Shown in pieces: positions 45,130 through 55,443 of a stretch of 64,000 nt of DNA. This DNA comes from Hortaea werneckii (Eukaryota > Ascomycota > Dothideomycetes > Mycosphaerellales > Teratosphaeriaceae): the NCBI GenBank assembly GCA_037044905.1, contig JBAOKB010000161.1, forward strand, positions 162,935 to 226,934, in the 5' to 3' direction. The notes under the pieces were generated by a model. That model ran no database searches. It was given only the letters and a program-made list of their open reading frames with translations, and was not told the origin of the DNA. The position numbers and the translations under genes were made by a program. Numbering within the stretch: position 1 is the first letter of the stretch; the number at the start of each line of letters is the position of its first letter.

Positions 45130-46031
45130 TTACGTTGCCATCACTGGGGACGCTGCCTCTTCAGCATCTTCTTCGAGGGATTCGCCGAGGGTGCCACCCT
45201 CGTTACCGGTGGAAGATTGCTCATCGGAACTAGACGTTTCCTCCTCGCTTTCCACAGGCTTTTCCATACCATGGAAGTGTTTGCAAAGTGACTCTAACAC
45301 CACCCCTTGGTGACCTTTACCCAGAAGTGGGGCCATTTGCTTTTCGGTTGCATGATGTTCGATTTAAAGTAGATGTACTGCCAAAAGAGGCGATTGTACA
45401 ATTCAAACTCCTTCTCCCTTTTCAGTGCAGGTCGCTCTGAGCGTAATCCGAGAGGTATATCGTCGGCACTCAAGTCAAGCACTTGGAACTCGCCGGGCAG
45501 TTCTTTGCCATCTGATGAATGCTTGTTGTTCCAGTTGCGGAACGCTTGATTCCAGGAATTTTTTGCATTCGTGTTTGTAGTGCCGTTCTCGAAACCGCGT
45601 AGCTCCTGGCGCCAGTGAAAGACAATGGTGCCCAAAACTTCGACATAACTTAGTTTCTTCTCGTGGTCCTCATACCTACCCTTCCCATGAACTTCCCTAC
45701 TGCCGTCTCCACATTGCCTTTGACACTTTCGCTAGGCAGCCTTTCCCTCGTCTTTCGGGGGATCTAGTTTCACCTTCTGCAACCATTGTAATGCTTGAAT
45801 CCCGGTGCTTTTCTCCACGCGGTGGCTGGGATCTTCGATTTCCCTTAAGTAATTGTAATACTTGAAATTCAAACCGAAGCCGAGCCAGCGTTTGAACATC
45901 TCGTTGCTGGGCGTAGTGAGAATCAAGTAGGCCATGAGATCTTTCTTGTTCTGAGCTTTCGTCATGTTTGTCGCCGAAGACACGGAGCTATCGATCGGGG
46001 CGTCGGGAAATTCCATCTTTGACGACGGCAT
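45130..46031 (-). pseudogene. Hypothetical gene, frame-broken
   Basis: The start region at 46031 reads MPSSKMEFPDAPIDSSVSS, then NEMFKRWLGFGLNFKYYNYL to KDEGKAA and a stop at about 45732. Coding-like sequence continues in a shifted frame (ESVKGNVETAVGKFMGR) to a GTAGGT donor-like site, and again from about 45635 (VFHWRQELRGFENGTTNTN, ALKREKEFELYNRLFWQYIY). The last part (to 45130) is acidic. At least one indel or unresolved introns separate the pieces. No family recognised. Confidence 0.4.
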
Positions 46032-46924
46032 CGCAGCGACCGGTTGTTCACGGGACTGCAGCTAGTAAGGATTGGCTTCAGCTGTACCGATGGTTGCAGG
46101 GTGGCGACTGGATCTTAGGTGAGAAGGCTGGCTAATTGGGTAGGATGAATAACTAGCAAGTTGGCTTGAGGAAAAGGGTACCGGCCAAGGTAGAGCTGCC
46201 AGGAAATCCGTTCTTGTTCGGCTTTTGTTGTGGGAATTGGCAGATGAAATGCAAAGAATAGATAGTGAGCTGGCTAGGAGTTGAACCAAAGGGTCCCGGC
46301 CAAGGAAGAGCTGACAAGGAAATCTGTTTGTCGTTTGACGTGGATGTTAATGGAAAAGGAAGAAAGTCGAAAAAGAGACCTTAAATACCCTTACGCGCTA
46401 GCTCACCACTAGCGCGGCGCTAGCACAGTTTCTTAATTAGGCAGGCACGTGCAAAGATCTGGCTTCACTTCTGCCCGACGCATGTGCTCTGGAACATGTG
46501 ATTTCTCAACATGCTCTCGAACATTATGTTAAGTTTCAAGGTAGCTCCGCCAGGGCCGGTCCCGCGAAAAGAGGGGGAATCTTTCAAGTTTATGCTCCAA
46601 CGGCACTACAAGGGATCCAATGGAAGGGGAAGGACAGATCTGCCATCGTCGTCCCTCTCGAGGCTACCAATTGCTAAAACAAGCACCTACAAGCTATAAG
46701 TGAGCTGTTCTGTCTTTATCAAGTTTGCAATGTATCAAGTTGCAGTGATTTCCACACCAACCTTTTCAAATGTAAAGACTATAAGTCTACTGTGTAAGAT
46801 ATTGGCCTTACTCGTTGTATCTGTAGACGGCCAGAAATGCTGTCTGAATTTTGTACAGACCCTAATAACACATGGCTGTCAGATCCGCTGCTTGCCCTAG
46901 TCGCCTTGTTTTCCTGTTCCTCCT
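46032..46924. other. Intergenic with duplicated promoter-like motif
   Basis: Upstream region of the broken gene. It holds two copies of the dispersed motif (46175-46202, 46290-46318) embedded in a roughly 115-bp offset duplication that includes AGGAAATCYGTT. No gene is supported in 46330-46924. Confidence 0.45.
46175..46318. repeat. Dispersed motif, copies B and C
   Basis: AGGGTACCGGCCAAGGTAGA begins at 46175 and AGGGTCCCGGCCAAGGAAGA at 46290; both continue GCTG(C/A)CA and AGGAAATC. Related to copy A at 32870. Confidence 0.6.
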
Positions 46925-47858
46925 CTACTCGCGAAGCCGTTGTTCCTCCTCATCATCATCAGAAAGTGTCTTAATCAGGTCACGGAACGCGTAGGTGACG
47001 GCCGCAAGACGAGCGCGCAGGATGCAGTTGGATGGCACGTTCACGGCCTTAGCTCTCGTGTCAGGGGTGTACATCATGGCCGTCACCCTACGGCAGGTGT
47101 GATACATCGCTCGTAGCTTGCTGTCCTTTTCTTGCGGCTCGAGTTCCCACAGTTGACTGTCTAGGCAACACGTCAGCATGTAGAATCAGGCGTCGAATTG
47201 GAGGGGGGCGATACTTTTTACCTCCTGCTGGAGCTTTTCAGCAAGGCGTGCTGACGCATTAATAGCGATAATGCGGTGAATGAACGTATTTTTATGCTGG
47301 CATCGGCGCTCGTCTTGCTCGAGACCCTCCATAGCATTCTTCCAACTGTCGAGCCAGACCGTTACATCCCCACCGTCGTGGTCGATGACGCCCTTGGTCA
47401 CTCTAGTAAGGGTTACTGCGTACTTGTCTTGACCACTTCGTTGATTGTCAAAGTCAAACCCAGCCCTAACAAAGGCAGTTGGCTTTTCCCGGATGAACTC
47501 AACAACTGCTCGCATTTGCTCCAGCCTTTCAGGCTGCATTGCCCCTTCGCATGCTGCGAAAGTGCTGTCGTTGGACAGTCGTTGCACATATCCTTGAGCA
47601 AGGCTACTCTGGATTTCATTCTTGAGCTTGATGGCAGTTTGCGGCGATCTTTCCGAGTGGGTCGATATCTGCCACATCAGTCAGAGTGATGCGACCATAC
47701 GGCGTTTTGTTGTCGTCGCCAATGCTTAGAAGGCCCCAAAGCTTTAATACATGGACCTGCAGCTGCAGCATAGCATAGCGGTTCCGGGGTATCGCCAACT
47801 CACCGGTGTTGAGCGCTGTCTGCGTCGTTACCGCTAGGACCCTATTAGTCTGGTTCAT
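46925..47858 (-). pseudogene. Hypothetical gene with shifted frames
   Basis: From 47858: MNQTNRVLAVTTQTALNTGE, RYAMLQLQVHVLKLWGLLSI, ending near 47650. It continues in the next frame as QTAIKLKNEIQSSLAQGYVQ, CEGAMQPERLEQMRAVVEFI to LAEKLQQE. A GTAAAA..GCCTAG interval (47221-47162, branch GCTGAC) looks like an intron before SQLWELEPQEKDSKLRAMYH and the acidic end SDDDEEEQRLRE. The intron phase does not close and the 47650 switch needs a one-base change, so the locus is decayed or carries sequence errors. Not recognised. Confidence 0.4.
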
Positions 47859-50469
47859 GCAAGCGCGAAAGCGATGACTTTATAATGTCGATCCTCAAAT
47901 ACCCAATCAGAGCCAAACATGCAGACGAAAAGTAAACCAGCAGCATGTTTTGACTGACTGTATCTTTCTCCAAGATCGTTCTCATCGTTTGTTTCATTTG
48001 AAGTTACGAACCTTTCTCGATCAGTGCATTCATATAGACTGGAAAGTAAGTACAATTGGGAGGATGAGCGAGAGGTTTCCTTCATTCGGCGATGTTAAGG
48101 GCTGGGTGGCCGCAGATCTGCGAGCCCTCGGACTCGGCGAGCTGGAGGTTAACTTATTCGCTGAACCCAGGCCATTAGATGTCCCAATCTTCGCAGCGCT
48201 TTCACTGGAGTCCCTAGCGCTTGGCGAGTCGGGTGGTAACTGACCCAATGAATCTGGGCGATTTGAAGCAGCAGTCTCGGTGAGGCTGTCGCTACAGCTT
48301 CCGTTATTTGGCGAGCCGGACGGTGATTGATCCGACGGATCATTGCAATCAAGAGCCTCAATATCTGGAAGTTCGTCGTTTTCAAGGAAAAGCGATTTTT
48401 GGGATGAGTCAGATGACTCCTCTGACGAGCCGGAGAGCGATTCATCCGATGAATCATTTCCTCGTCACAGGGCTGGCTCGAAGGCAAGGGGATACCTGGT
48501 TCACAGAGCTGCCAAGGAAAGGCCAAACATCCTCGGTTGTTAGAGCGGTCGAGTTGCCGAGTACACGGGTCTGATAGTTTGAAGGGATCTGAGAGCGTCA
48601 GGTGGTGTAGGAAGAGTGTGGACAGCCGCACATCTGCGGGGACGGTACCATCGAAGGTAGGTCGTTTGTCGTTATCGATTTTTGGAGTGGTGGTGCAACA
48701 AATGCGAAGTATCTGGCAGGAGTCCGGTTCTTTTGGAGGTGGACGGACCGACGCAGAGCTACCAACCTTTCGGAACAAGAGAGACTTTTGCTGTTGTAGA
48801 AGGTTAAGTGTGTTCAGAGTAGAAACATCAAGATATATCTCGTTTGCATGTGATGCCAGTGCGGAAAGAGTTCCAGCACGGCGTAATTCCGGCAAGTTAC
48901 ATGTGAAGTGAGGTTGAAAACTGCAGCGTATCAGATGAATTGAGTTGGATTGAGGTTAAAGTCAATGATACGGACCGGAGTATGCGCAAGTTAAAGAATA
49001 CGCAAAACTCAGCGGCAGGTGACTTACGAGGATGGTTGGGAGCCATCGCAATACTTTTGTCGCGACTTTTGCTGCCTTTTACGCGCCACCAGTATGGTCA
49101 GACGCAGACTGATATAGAGTCAGGCAGTGATGAAAGGTTCAGTCGAAGCGCATGTCAAATGGACTCAAAGTGGCACGCAGCCATGTCAAAGAACCGCCGA
49201 GACACTGCGGCGAGACTCAGTATTGTGTGGAGAAGCTGTTAATCCTATGCTGAGCCAACCGATCGTATTCCTGTGCACGGGGTGACAGAGGGAAGTCGCT
49301 CGCTGTAGAGTGACTCCATCACCCCAGCAGTCGCGTATGGCCAGCCAAAATGCTGGATCTTGTCCCATAGACGCGTCTGAAAGCTCCCTTTCAAGATGCG
49401 TTCCATTGCAGCGTTCCAGAAATGGCCGCCCGCCGTCGCATGGCAAAGCTGACTGGTATCAAGGAGTGTGACGGCTACAGACCGCCACCAGCCACCAGCC
49501 ATGTCGCAAACCGCCTCGAACACTCAGCCTTATCTGTCGCTGACTCCTTCGGGTCTCCATGCCAAACACAACGTGCATCGTCTTCAACGGTCACCGTGGA
49601 AGTGTATCGCGCGGTGCGGAGGCGGGGGCGATAGGCATACCGTACATGCTGAGCGCTCAGCGAGGGAAACCCTGCGAGCGAGAAGGTGGTGGAGCGAGTG
49701 AGGCATTATCGTAAAGCTGTAGGGAAACCGATTGACGAGATGCTGTAAGCTCGCGGTCGTGCAGTCGCTGGCATTGCAAGGTGACAGAGGTGCGCGTTCG
49801 GTGGGCGAAGCAGAGCGTCTTGTCGCTGCGACAGAACACGCTGTGATTGACCTAAGCGATGTGTTAGAACATAATTCCACTTCCGCAAAGCAATCTCGCG
49901 CTGTGGGCTTTCCCCTGCGTTGCTCGGGTGAGCCTATGAAGTTACTACGCCTCGAGCCAACTGAGAGCGCACGATTTGCCGAAGGACATCAACTCCCAAG
50001 GCACTGAGACCAAATTCCAGCGACTTTGTGACCAGAACAACTTACAGCGTCACCTTGCGACTTAGACAGCGCGGGAATGCAATCAGAAAGATGAGCGACT
50101 TCCATTTGACATGCTCCGCAACTTCCAAGAAAACGGAACGCAGACTCAAAGAAACCACGCGGGCGCATTGCCATCCGCGGAAGTTGCGTGCCGCTTGCAT
50201 CGCGACCTGTCGATTCATTGAAGACACATGACATGCCGGGAAGGAGGCGAAGGCTGGCAACTTACCCTACGGCGGACAAGCAAAGAAGAAGGCATACTGC
50301 TTACCTCGTGGAGTAGCGACTAAAACAATGCTTACCGTTTGATAGAAAGGACAGTAACAGAGAGATTCAGATACGAAAGAGGGAGAATGCGGCTTACTCT
50401 TGCCAAATGGCCAATGTTGACTACATTCTTCTCCGTATTGAGAAGCGAAGGTATAGACGCCGAAAGGCT
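47859..50469. other. 2.6-kb accessory interval, no supported gene
   Basis: Long open frames exist on both strands (for example 48149-48895 minus) but look like shadows of repeated sequence. A Ser/Asp-coding pattern on the plus strand near 48170-48470 consists of diverged repeats. A minus-strand stretch at about 49245-49520 is open without family resemblance. Confidence 0.35.
48170..48470. repeat. Diverged direct repeats of about 100-130 bp
   Basis: Three related blocks begin near GAGTCGGGTGGTAACTGA (about 48225), GAGCCGGACGGTGATTGATC (about 48315) and GAGCCGGAGAGCGATTCATC (about 48429), each followed by (C)CAATGAATC / CGACGGATC / CGATGAATC. Confidence 0.5.
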
Positions 50470-51130
50470 TATGTATGGGCGGAAAAGAAGAGAGGTGGCG
50501 GAGGAGGAGAAAGACGCCGAGGCGGTCGCCGGTATGTTGGCTGCCCTTGACTTATGTGTAGGCGAACGGGAGAGACGCCAGATGGCTTATGTGTAGGCGG
50601 AAGAGGAAAGACGCCGAGGCGGTCGCCGCTATGTTGGCTGCCCTTGACTTATGTATAGGCGGAAGGTCAGAGACGCCGAGGCGGTCGCCGGTATGTTGGC
50701 TGCCCTTGACTTATGTATAGGCGGACGAGAGAGGCGCCAGATGGCGCCAGATGGCAGGCGGTTATGTGTGGCTGCCCTTGACTTATGTATGAGCGAGAGG
50801 GTGGAGACGCCAAAAGGCTTATGTGTGAGCGAGAGGTGGACGGCTTATGACGCCAGGCGGTCGCGCGCACGTGGGCTGCTTATGACATGAGCGGATGAGT
50901 GATTGCCGAGGCGTTCGCCGGTATGTTGGCTGCCCTTGACATGACGTGTGGTCGAAGAAGAGGGGCCTCCGAAAGGAGGGCGGGCGCAGCAAGTTGAGTG
51001 GTTGCCGAGGCATTGGCCGGTGTGTTGGCTGCCCTTGACATGCGCAGCGATCGTGGGTGAGATGAAAGGGGCCTCCAAAAGAAGGGTAGGCGCAGCAGAG
51101 TGAGATAGAGGGACCTCCGAAAGGAGGGTA
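50470..51130. repeat. Minisatellite with six copies of a TTGGCTGCCCTTGAC core
   Basis: Core copies at about 50535, 50635, 50696, 50768, 50926 and 51025. Most are preceded by GCCGAGGCGGTCGCCGGTAT and followed by TTATGTATAGGCGGA or a diverged equivalent. Spacing is 60-160 bp, so units are nested and irregular. The 3' part carries an added GGGGCCTCCRAAAGRAGGG motif (about 50962, 51068, 51109). Frames open through it on both strands are probably by-products. Confidence 0.8.
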
Positions 51131-51237
51131 GTCGCAGCAGAGCAAAAAGCAATCGAAATTCGGCCGAGCGCATTTGGAGAGGCGGCAAATTGAGCCCGCG
51201 GAGAGTGTCTCGAGTTGGTAGAAGAGCCAGGGATCGA

Positions 51238-51441
51238 TCAGGAGTGGGAGAAGTATGGCTCATGTCGTGGTTCGAATCCAAGAACCACACCTCGGTATAT
51301 GTGGACGCAAATCCAGTGTACCATGATGAATGGCAAGCCGACAATGGCGAGGACGATGCCTTTAATGGCACGTAGAAGGCACAGGCCGAGGACCTTTCCG
51401 GTCTTGCGCCTGAGCTTTGTAAAGCGCTCGCGGAATGCCAT
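51238..51441 (-). CDS. Possible small membrane protein
   Basis: From the ATG at about 51441 (MAFRERFTKLRRKTGKVLGL) the frame encodes 67 residues: a basic N-terminus then a hydrophobic segment (AIKGIVLAIVGLPFIMVHWI) and a short polar tail ending PYFSHS. Topology is positive-inside. No homologue recognised; it could be chance, but composition is more protein-like than its surroundings. Confidence 0.35.
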   Translation of the reverse strand: MAFRERFTKLRRKTGKVLGLCLLRAIKGIVLAIVGLPFIMVHWICVHIYRGVVLGFEPRHEPYFSHS

Positions 51442-51867
51442 TGCCTGCGGAATGTTAGCACATTGCACAAGGAAAGGGCGAAGGGGTTAATTGGTTTTGG
51501 TACTATGTATGGCTTTGGTGTGGTTACTGTTACAGTTGTTGCTGCTGTTGCTGTCGTTGCTGTTGTTTGAAAAGTTGCTGCTTGCTGAAGATTTGTGTGC
51601 CGGCAGAGCTTGCTTTCCGTGATACAATGTGAGAAAGGAGGAAGGAATCGCCAGATGGGGGGCGGCGCACTCTTATAGAGGGCGAGGGACCCTTCTCCTA
51701 CGGGCGCAACAAAGTGGCTGGGAAACTTAGAATCTGCCAGGTGATCTTTCTGTAGCATCATCGCCAGCTAGATTAGGTCTACTTGCGCGAAGCCGTGAGC
51801 CGGGTTGGACCACAGAAAGACGTCGCATGGTAATCAGCTAGACCCTGGGATGCTCAGAAGCGTACCC

Positions 51868-52341
51868 TCTGTGGTCTATCTCAGCGACAACATAAAGGAT
51901 TTCGGTGCATGAAAGACCGACGGAAAGAGCGCTGTACCTTCGCTACCGTCTCGAGCAAGTCCCATAAGGGTTCGTCGACTCGTTCTTGAGATATTCGTGT
52001 TGACGGTGAAGCCCCTGAAGGTTGGCTGGAAGGTGACTGTGGGTCGGACGTCGCGAGGTGCCCGGGGTCTTGCAAGCGCACGTGGTCCTCTCTCTCAGCG
52101 CCCTATCTCAACGAGCACATAAAGAATCGAGGCCATTCGACCTGTAGAGGAAAGAGCATGCGTACAATGCTGCCTCGTCTAGCAGCTCCGGTGTTGGTTC
52201 GTCGATGCATTCCCGAAATAGGGGCGCTGGGAGGAAGTCGCTCACAAGAGCAATCCAAAGTTTGGCAAGGGCGCTCATACCATCTCGCTGAAGCATAGGC
52301 CCACAGTTCCCGGAGCCGTGTTCCATATCCGATTTTGGCAT
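51868..52341 (-). repeat. Diverged tandem duplication, about 217-bp offset, coding-like
   Basis: Plus-strand blocks CCTCTGTGGTCTATCTCAGC (51868) and CCTCTCTCTCAGCGCCCTAT (about 52086) both lead into ACATAAAG and then GGTTCGTCGA(C/T) about 100 bp later. On the minus strand each encodes a related phrase (ERVDEPLWDLLETVAKVQRS versus ECIDEPTPELLDEAALYACS), so an ancestral exon may have been duplicated. Confidence 0.5.
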
Positions 52342-54327
52342 GACACCAGCGAGTATCGTAACTGTCGAGGCGCCTCATGTGGCAAACGTGTCAAGTATGA
52401 TGGTCGACGAAGACGCAGTGGCAGTAGCCATCAGGGGATGGCAATCGCAGCCGCTTGCCCAGATGTTCTTTCCAACAGCGCATGAATTGAATGCGCAATG
52501 CCACATCTGGGATTCAGCGACCGGTGTCTTGATCTTCTTTTTTCTTTTTTTCTCCCTTTCTTCTGAGCGTGCAAGATTGGAATGCCAAGCCGAGGGTCGG
52601 GATGCCGAAATGCCACGCTTGCGGTAAGAACACATCGTCCAGAAAAGCATCGTTCACGAATGCTTAAGAAGCCAGGATAGTCCAATGCTCCAGAGCTTAG
52701 AAGTGATTGCGTACAGTCTTCAAAGTCAAGGCAATTGATGTAGGATTTCTGGATAGGCCTGATGCAGGCGAAATGGCGGGCTTGCTACATCGATAAGCGT
52801 CTTCGGAATTACCTGCCATTGTTAGCTCTCGGTCGCAATCTCATGACAGTCTTCTAATGCAGAATTCGTTGTTTCGTCGGTCTTGCGTGGTGTACAATTT
52901 CAAAACGTCGAATTTGTGCTGCGTCCAAAGCATGCCTACCTACCTAGCTACCTATATACTTATACTCCTCCGCGATATCCTTGCCAAGACTTTCGGTAAT
53001 TGTGGAGGGCTTTGCTCCGAAAGCGGAGAGGCGTCATCCACGTGCGACTGCTTTGCTTCCTCTCTAGATCAACCCCTTTCACGCATCACGACACAATGGC
53101 TGGCCTTGTTGACTACACGCATGCATATGAAAATGGCTATAAGACAAAACTTCTCCTTGAGGGTTACCAACAAGAGCAGCTTGCAGGTAGTGTTTATTCG
53201 CATTTTCGCCTGTCCATAAGGTCCAATGCAAAGGAATCAAGACAAATTTATGGATCTCCTGTAGCAAAGATGGGCTCCTACCGTTCAGCCCAAAGACACA
53301 AGCAAGCAGCAATGGGACACTTTCTTTCACTCCCTTGAGCACGAAGATTTGGCTTCAACACGGCCCAGGGCACAAACCGTCGTTTTCTTCACAAGACCTT
53401 CCGCGCTGTCCTAATCCTTGTGTCTCAATACGGATAAGCATGCAAATATTCACGCGGGCTGCACAGTCGACGGGATGCCCGGTTCTCACTGACCCATAAT
53501 CGTAAGCAATTCAAAGTCATCTTGCAACGGCACGTATCATGAGATAACCAATCGCTGGTAGGCTCAACCCAGTACCATGCGATCAGAGGAAATCCTTCGG
53601 TGATCAGAAGCTTCTTGAATCGAAATTCTCCGCCTAGAGTGTTGCGACAAGGCAGACAATGGTCATCGATTTCCTTCAGTATCTCCCATAGCTTTGGAAG
53701 CCCTCATGCGAGCTCTTGTAGGCGTTCGGCACGGGAAAATCGGTGCATTTCCGAGTCGGCACCGTGTTGAGGGCGAAAGAATCTCAGGAGGCCAAGAAAC
53801 ACTTCTGCGTCGACGCCTTTAGATCTCCACAACTGCATACTGTCGATGTTGGTGTCGAAACCGTTTGTTTTGCATTTCATCTGCGAATTTCCCCAAGGTT
53901 CACAGAAGCAGTACAGTATGTCATTTTGCGCAAGGCCGGGCCCACTGGCGGTGGCGATGGCTTTTCATTGCCACTCTTTTTGTTCTTTTTGGATGCATGG
54001 AATTTCTTTGCATGCTCCTTGCAGATCGTAGCGTGTAGTCTAAGCAAATGTCATTACATGTGCCCGGCCGGCTAAAGCACAGTGAAGGCGCGGTCGAAGG
54101 ATAGACTGAACTAGAGGATTCACGATGCCAATACAAAAACGCACGCTTCTCCTCTTCGTCTGTGTGTATTGAATGCCGGGTCTTCGTTTCGTGGCTTTGC
54201 ATCATAGCGGTCAGGTCCAGTTTGCCGGCTGTTGTTACACCAGCACCAGCCCCCTGTATCCAGGGCATTCACTGTGATGCGATCGCCTCAAAGTCACCAG
54301 CTTGTCGTAGTACGGTGTACACTGGGC
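52342..54327. other. 2-kb accessory interval, nothing recognised
   Basis: No supported gene. A short frame at 53096 (MAGLVDYTHAYENGYKTKLL) has a start and a GTAGTG donor-like end and might be a first exon, but no continuation is convincing. A TACCTACCTAGCTACC stretch at about 52938 resembles the palindrome at 43.2 kb. Confidence 0.3.
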
Positions 54328-55431
54328 TTAGACGTGGAGGGGCTTCCCTTTGACGAGGTCGTCATAAATCTTAGGATTCATTTGAATCAGACGTGCGGCA
54401 TCGTTGACTGGCGCTTGGTTCAGAGACTGGGAATCCCACACTTTCCATGTTTTGCTACCACCGTTCTCGGACAGCCAAGACAAAGTCTCTTTGGAATGCG
54501 CAGAACGCCGAATGCTTTCTCCGCCTCTCGCCACAACATTTTGCCTATTCCGGCTCTGTCCGTGGCATCATTGACGATAGAGGCTGGCAATCAGAAATCA
54601 GCTGATAGGCGATTCCATCCTCCGAGCGAGCCAAGAGACTGAGTGTCCGTGTTGCGCATAATGTGACCCTCGTCGAAGATAGACATTGCAAACCGACCCT
54701 TCCACTTCGGCACATCATAACGGACCTTCTCATTCTTGCGGGCTTGCTTGTTCTGGTGAGTGCAGACATCTTCATCATGTGGACGCTTCTTCAGCTCATC
54801 TCTCTTCAGCGGAAAAGTCTCGATCAAGTTGCTCTGCCATGTGCTGTAGGAGCAGATGAACAAACGAGATGAGCTCCTGGCTTTCCTCCAATCATCAAGG
54901 AGCTTGAAGGCGGATGGCCATTTCCCTCCTTGCATTCCTTCGGTGCGACCCTCTTGCCACCTTCGGATTGCCTCCATTACGGCTTGATCGGCTCCCATGT
55001 GGCGCAATTTTGACCAGCACAAGTTGAATGCCAGGGAAAAGGCTTTGAACAGTGTTGACCCATTGGTTGAAAACGTGACCATCCGGGACCAGAAGCAAGC
55101 CTGGCGCATGGAAAGGGTTCCCATCCTTTTCGTGCTTCGCATGCCAGTCAAACAAAGCCGGCGTCATCACAGGTTTCCTCATTCCTGGAGCATTTTCAAC
55201 AATACTGCCAAAGGCCTGCGGGCCCGGATAGGATTCGGAGAGTTCTTGTGATACCTCGCGATACGTCCCGTCTTTTTGCTGCTCGGAGCTCAAGGGAAAC
55301 TCGCCACACGCTCGCCGGAGCATGTGTACAAGGTCGATCACCTGTGACGAAGGAAAAGGCACCTTGACGTCGGGCATTAGGGAGCTAGTATATTTCATTA
55401 TGTGATCGCGGTGTTGGCCGTATTGTTGCAT
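54328..55431 (-). pseudogene. SNF2-family helicase fragment, truncated and frame-shifted
   Basis: Minus strand. From 55431: VPFPSSQVIDLVHMLRRACG, then GLLLVPDGHVFNQWVNTVQS and LFPGIQLVLVK (motif Ia region). A one-base shift at a short A run near 55009 then continues as LRHMGADQAVMEAIRRWQEG, FICSYSTWQSNLIETFPLK and FAMSIFDEGHIMRNTDTQSL, where DEGH stands in for the DEAH Walker B box. The C-terminal scrap ends about 54328. No Walker A GKT motif and no helicase C-terminal domain are present, so it cannot be an active remodeller. The truncated start abuts the end of the next gene (12 bp). Confidence 0.65.
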
Positions 55432-55443
55432 GTCATAAATGTG

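Noticed and set aside
48149..48895. 248-residue minus-strand frame
   Set aside because: Its internal repeats mirror degenerate DNA repeats, composition is not protein-like, and the plus strand is equally open; kept only as repeat region.
50470..51130. CRISPR-like array from regularly repeated cores
   Set aside because: Eukaryotic context, irregular spacing, repeats longer and more variable than CRISPR, no cas genes.
51266..51290. tRNA-like T-loop (GGTTCGAATCC) on the plus strand
   Set aside because: The stem is mismatched and no acceptor, D or anticodon arm can be formed around it; the opposite strand is coding-like.
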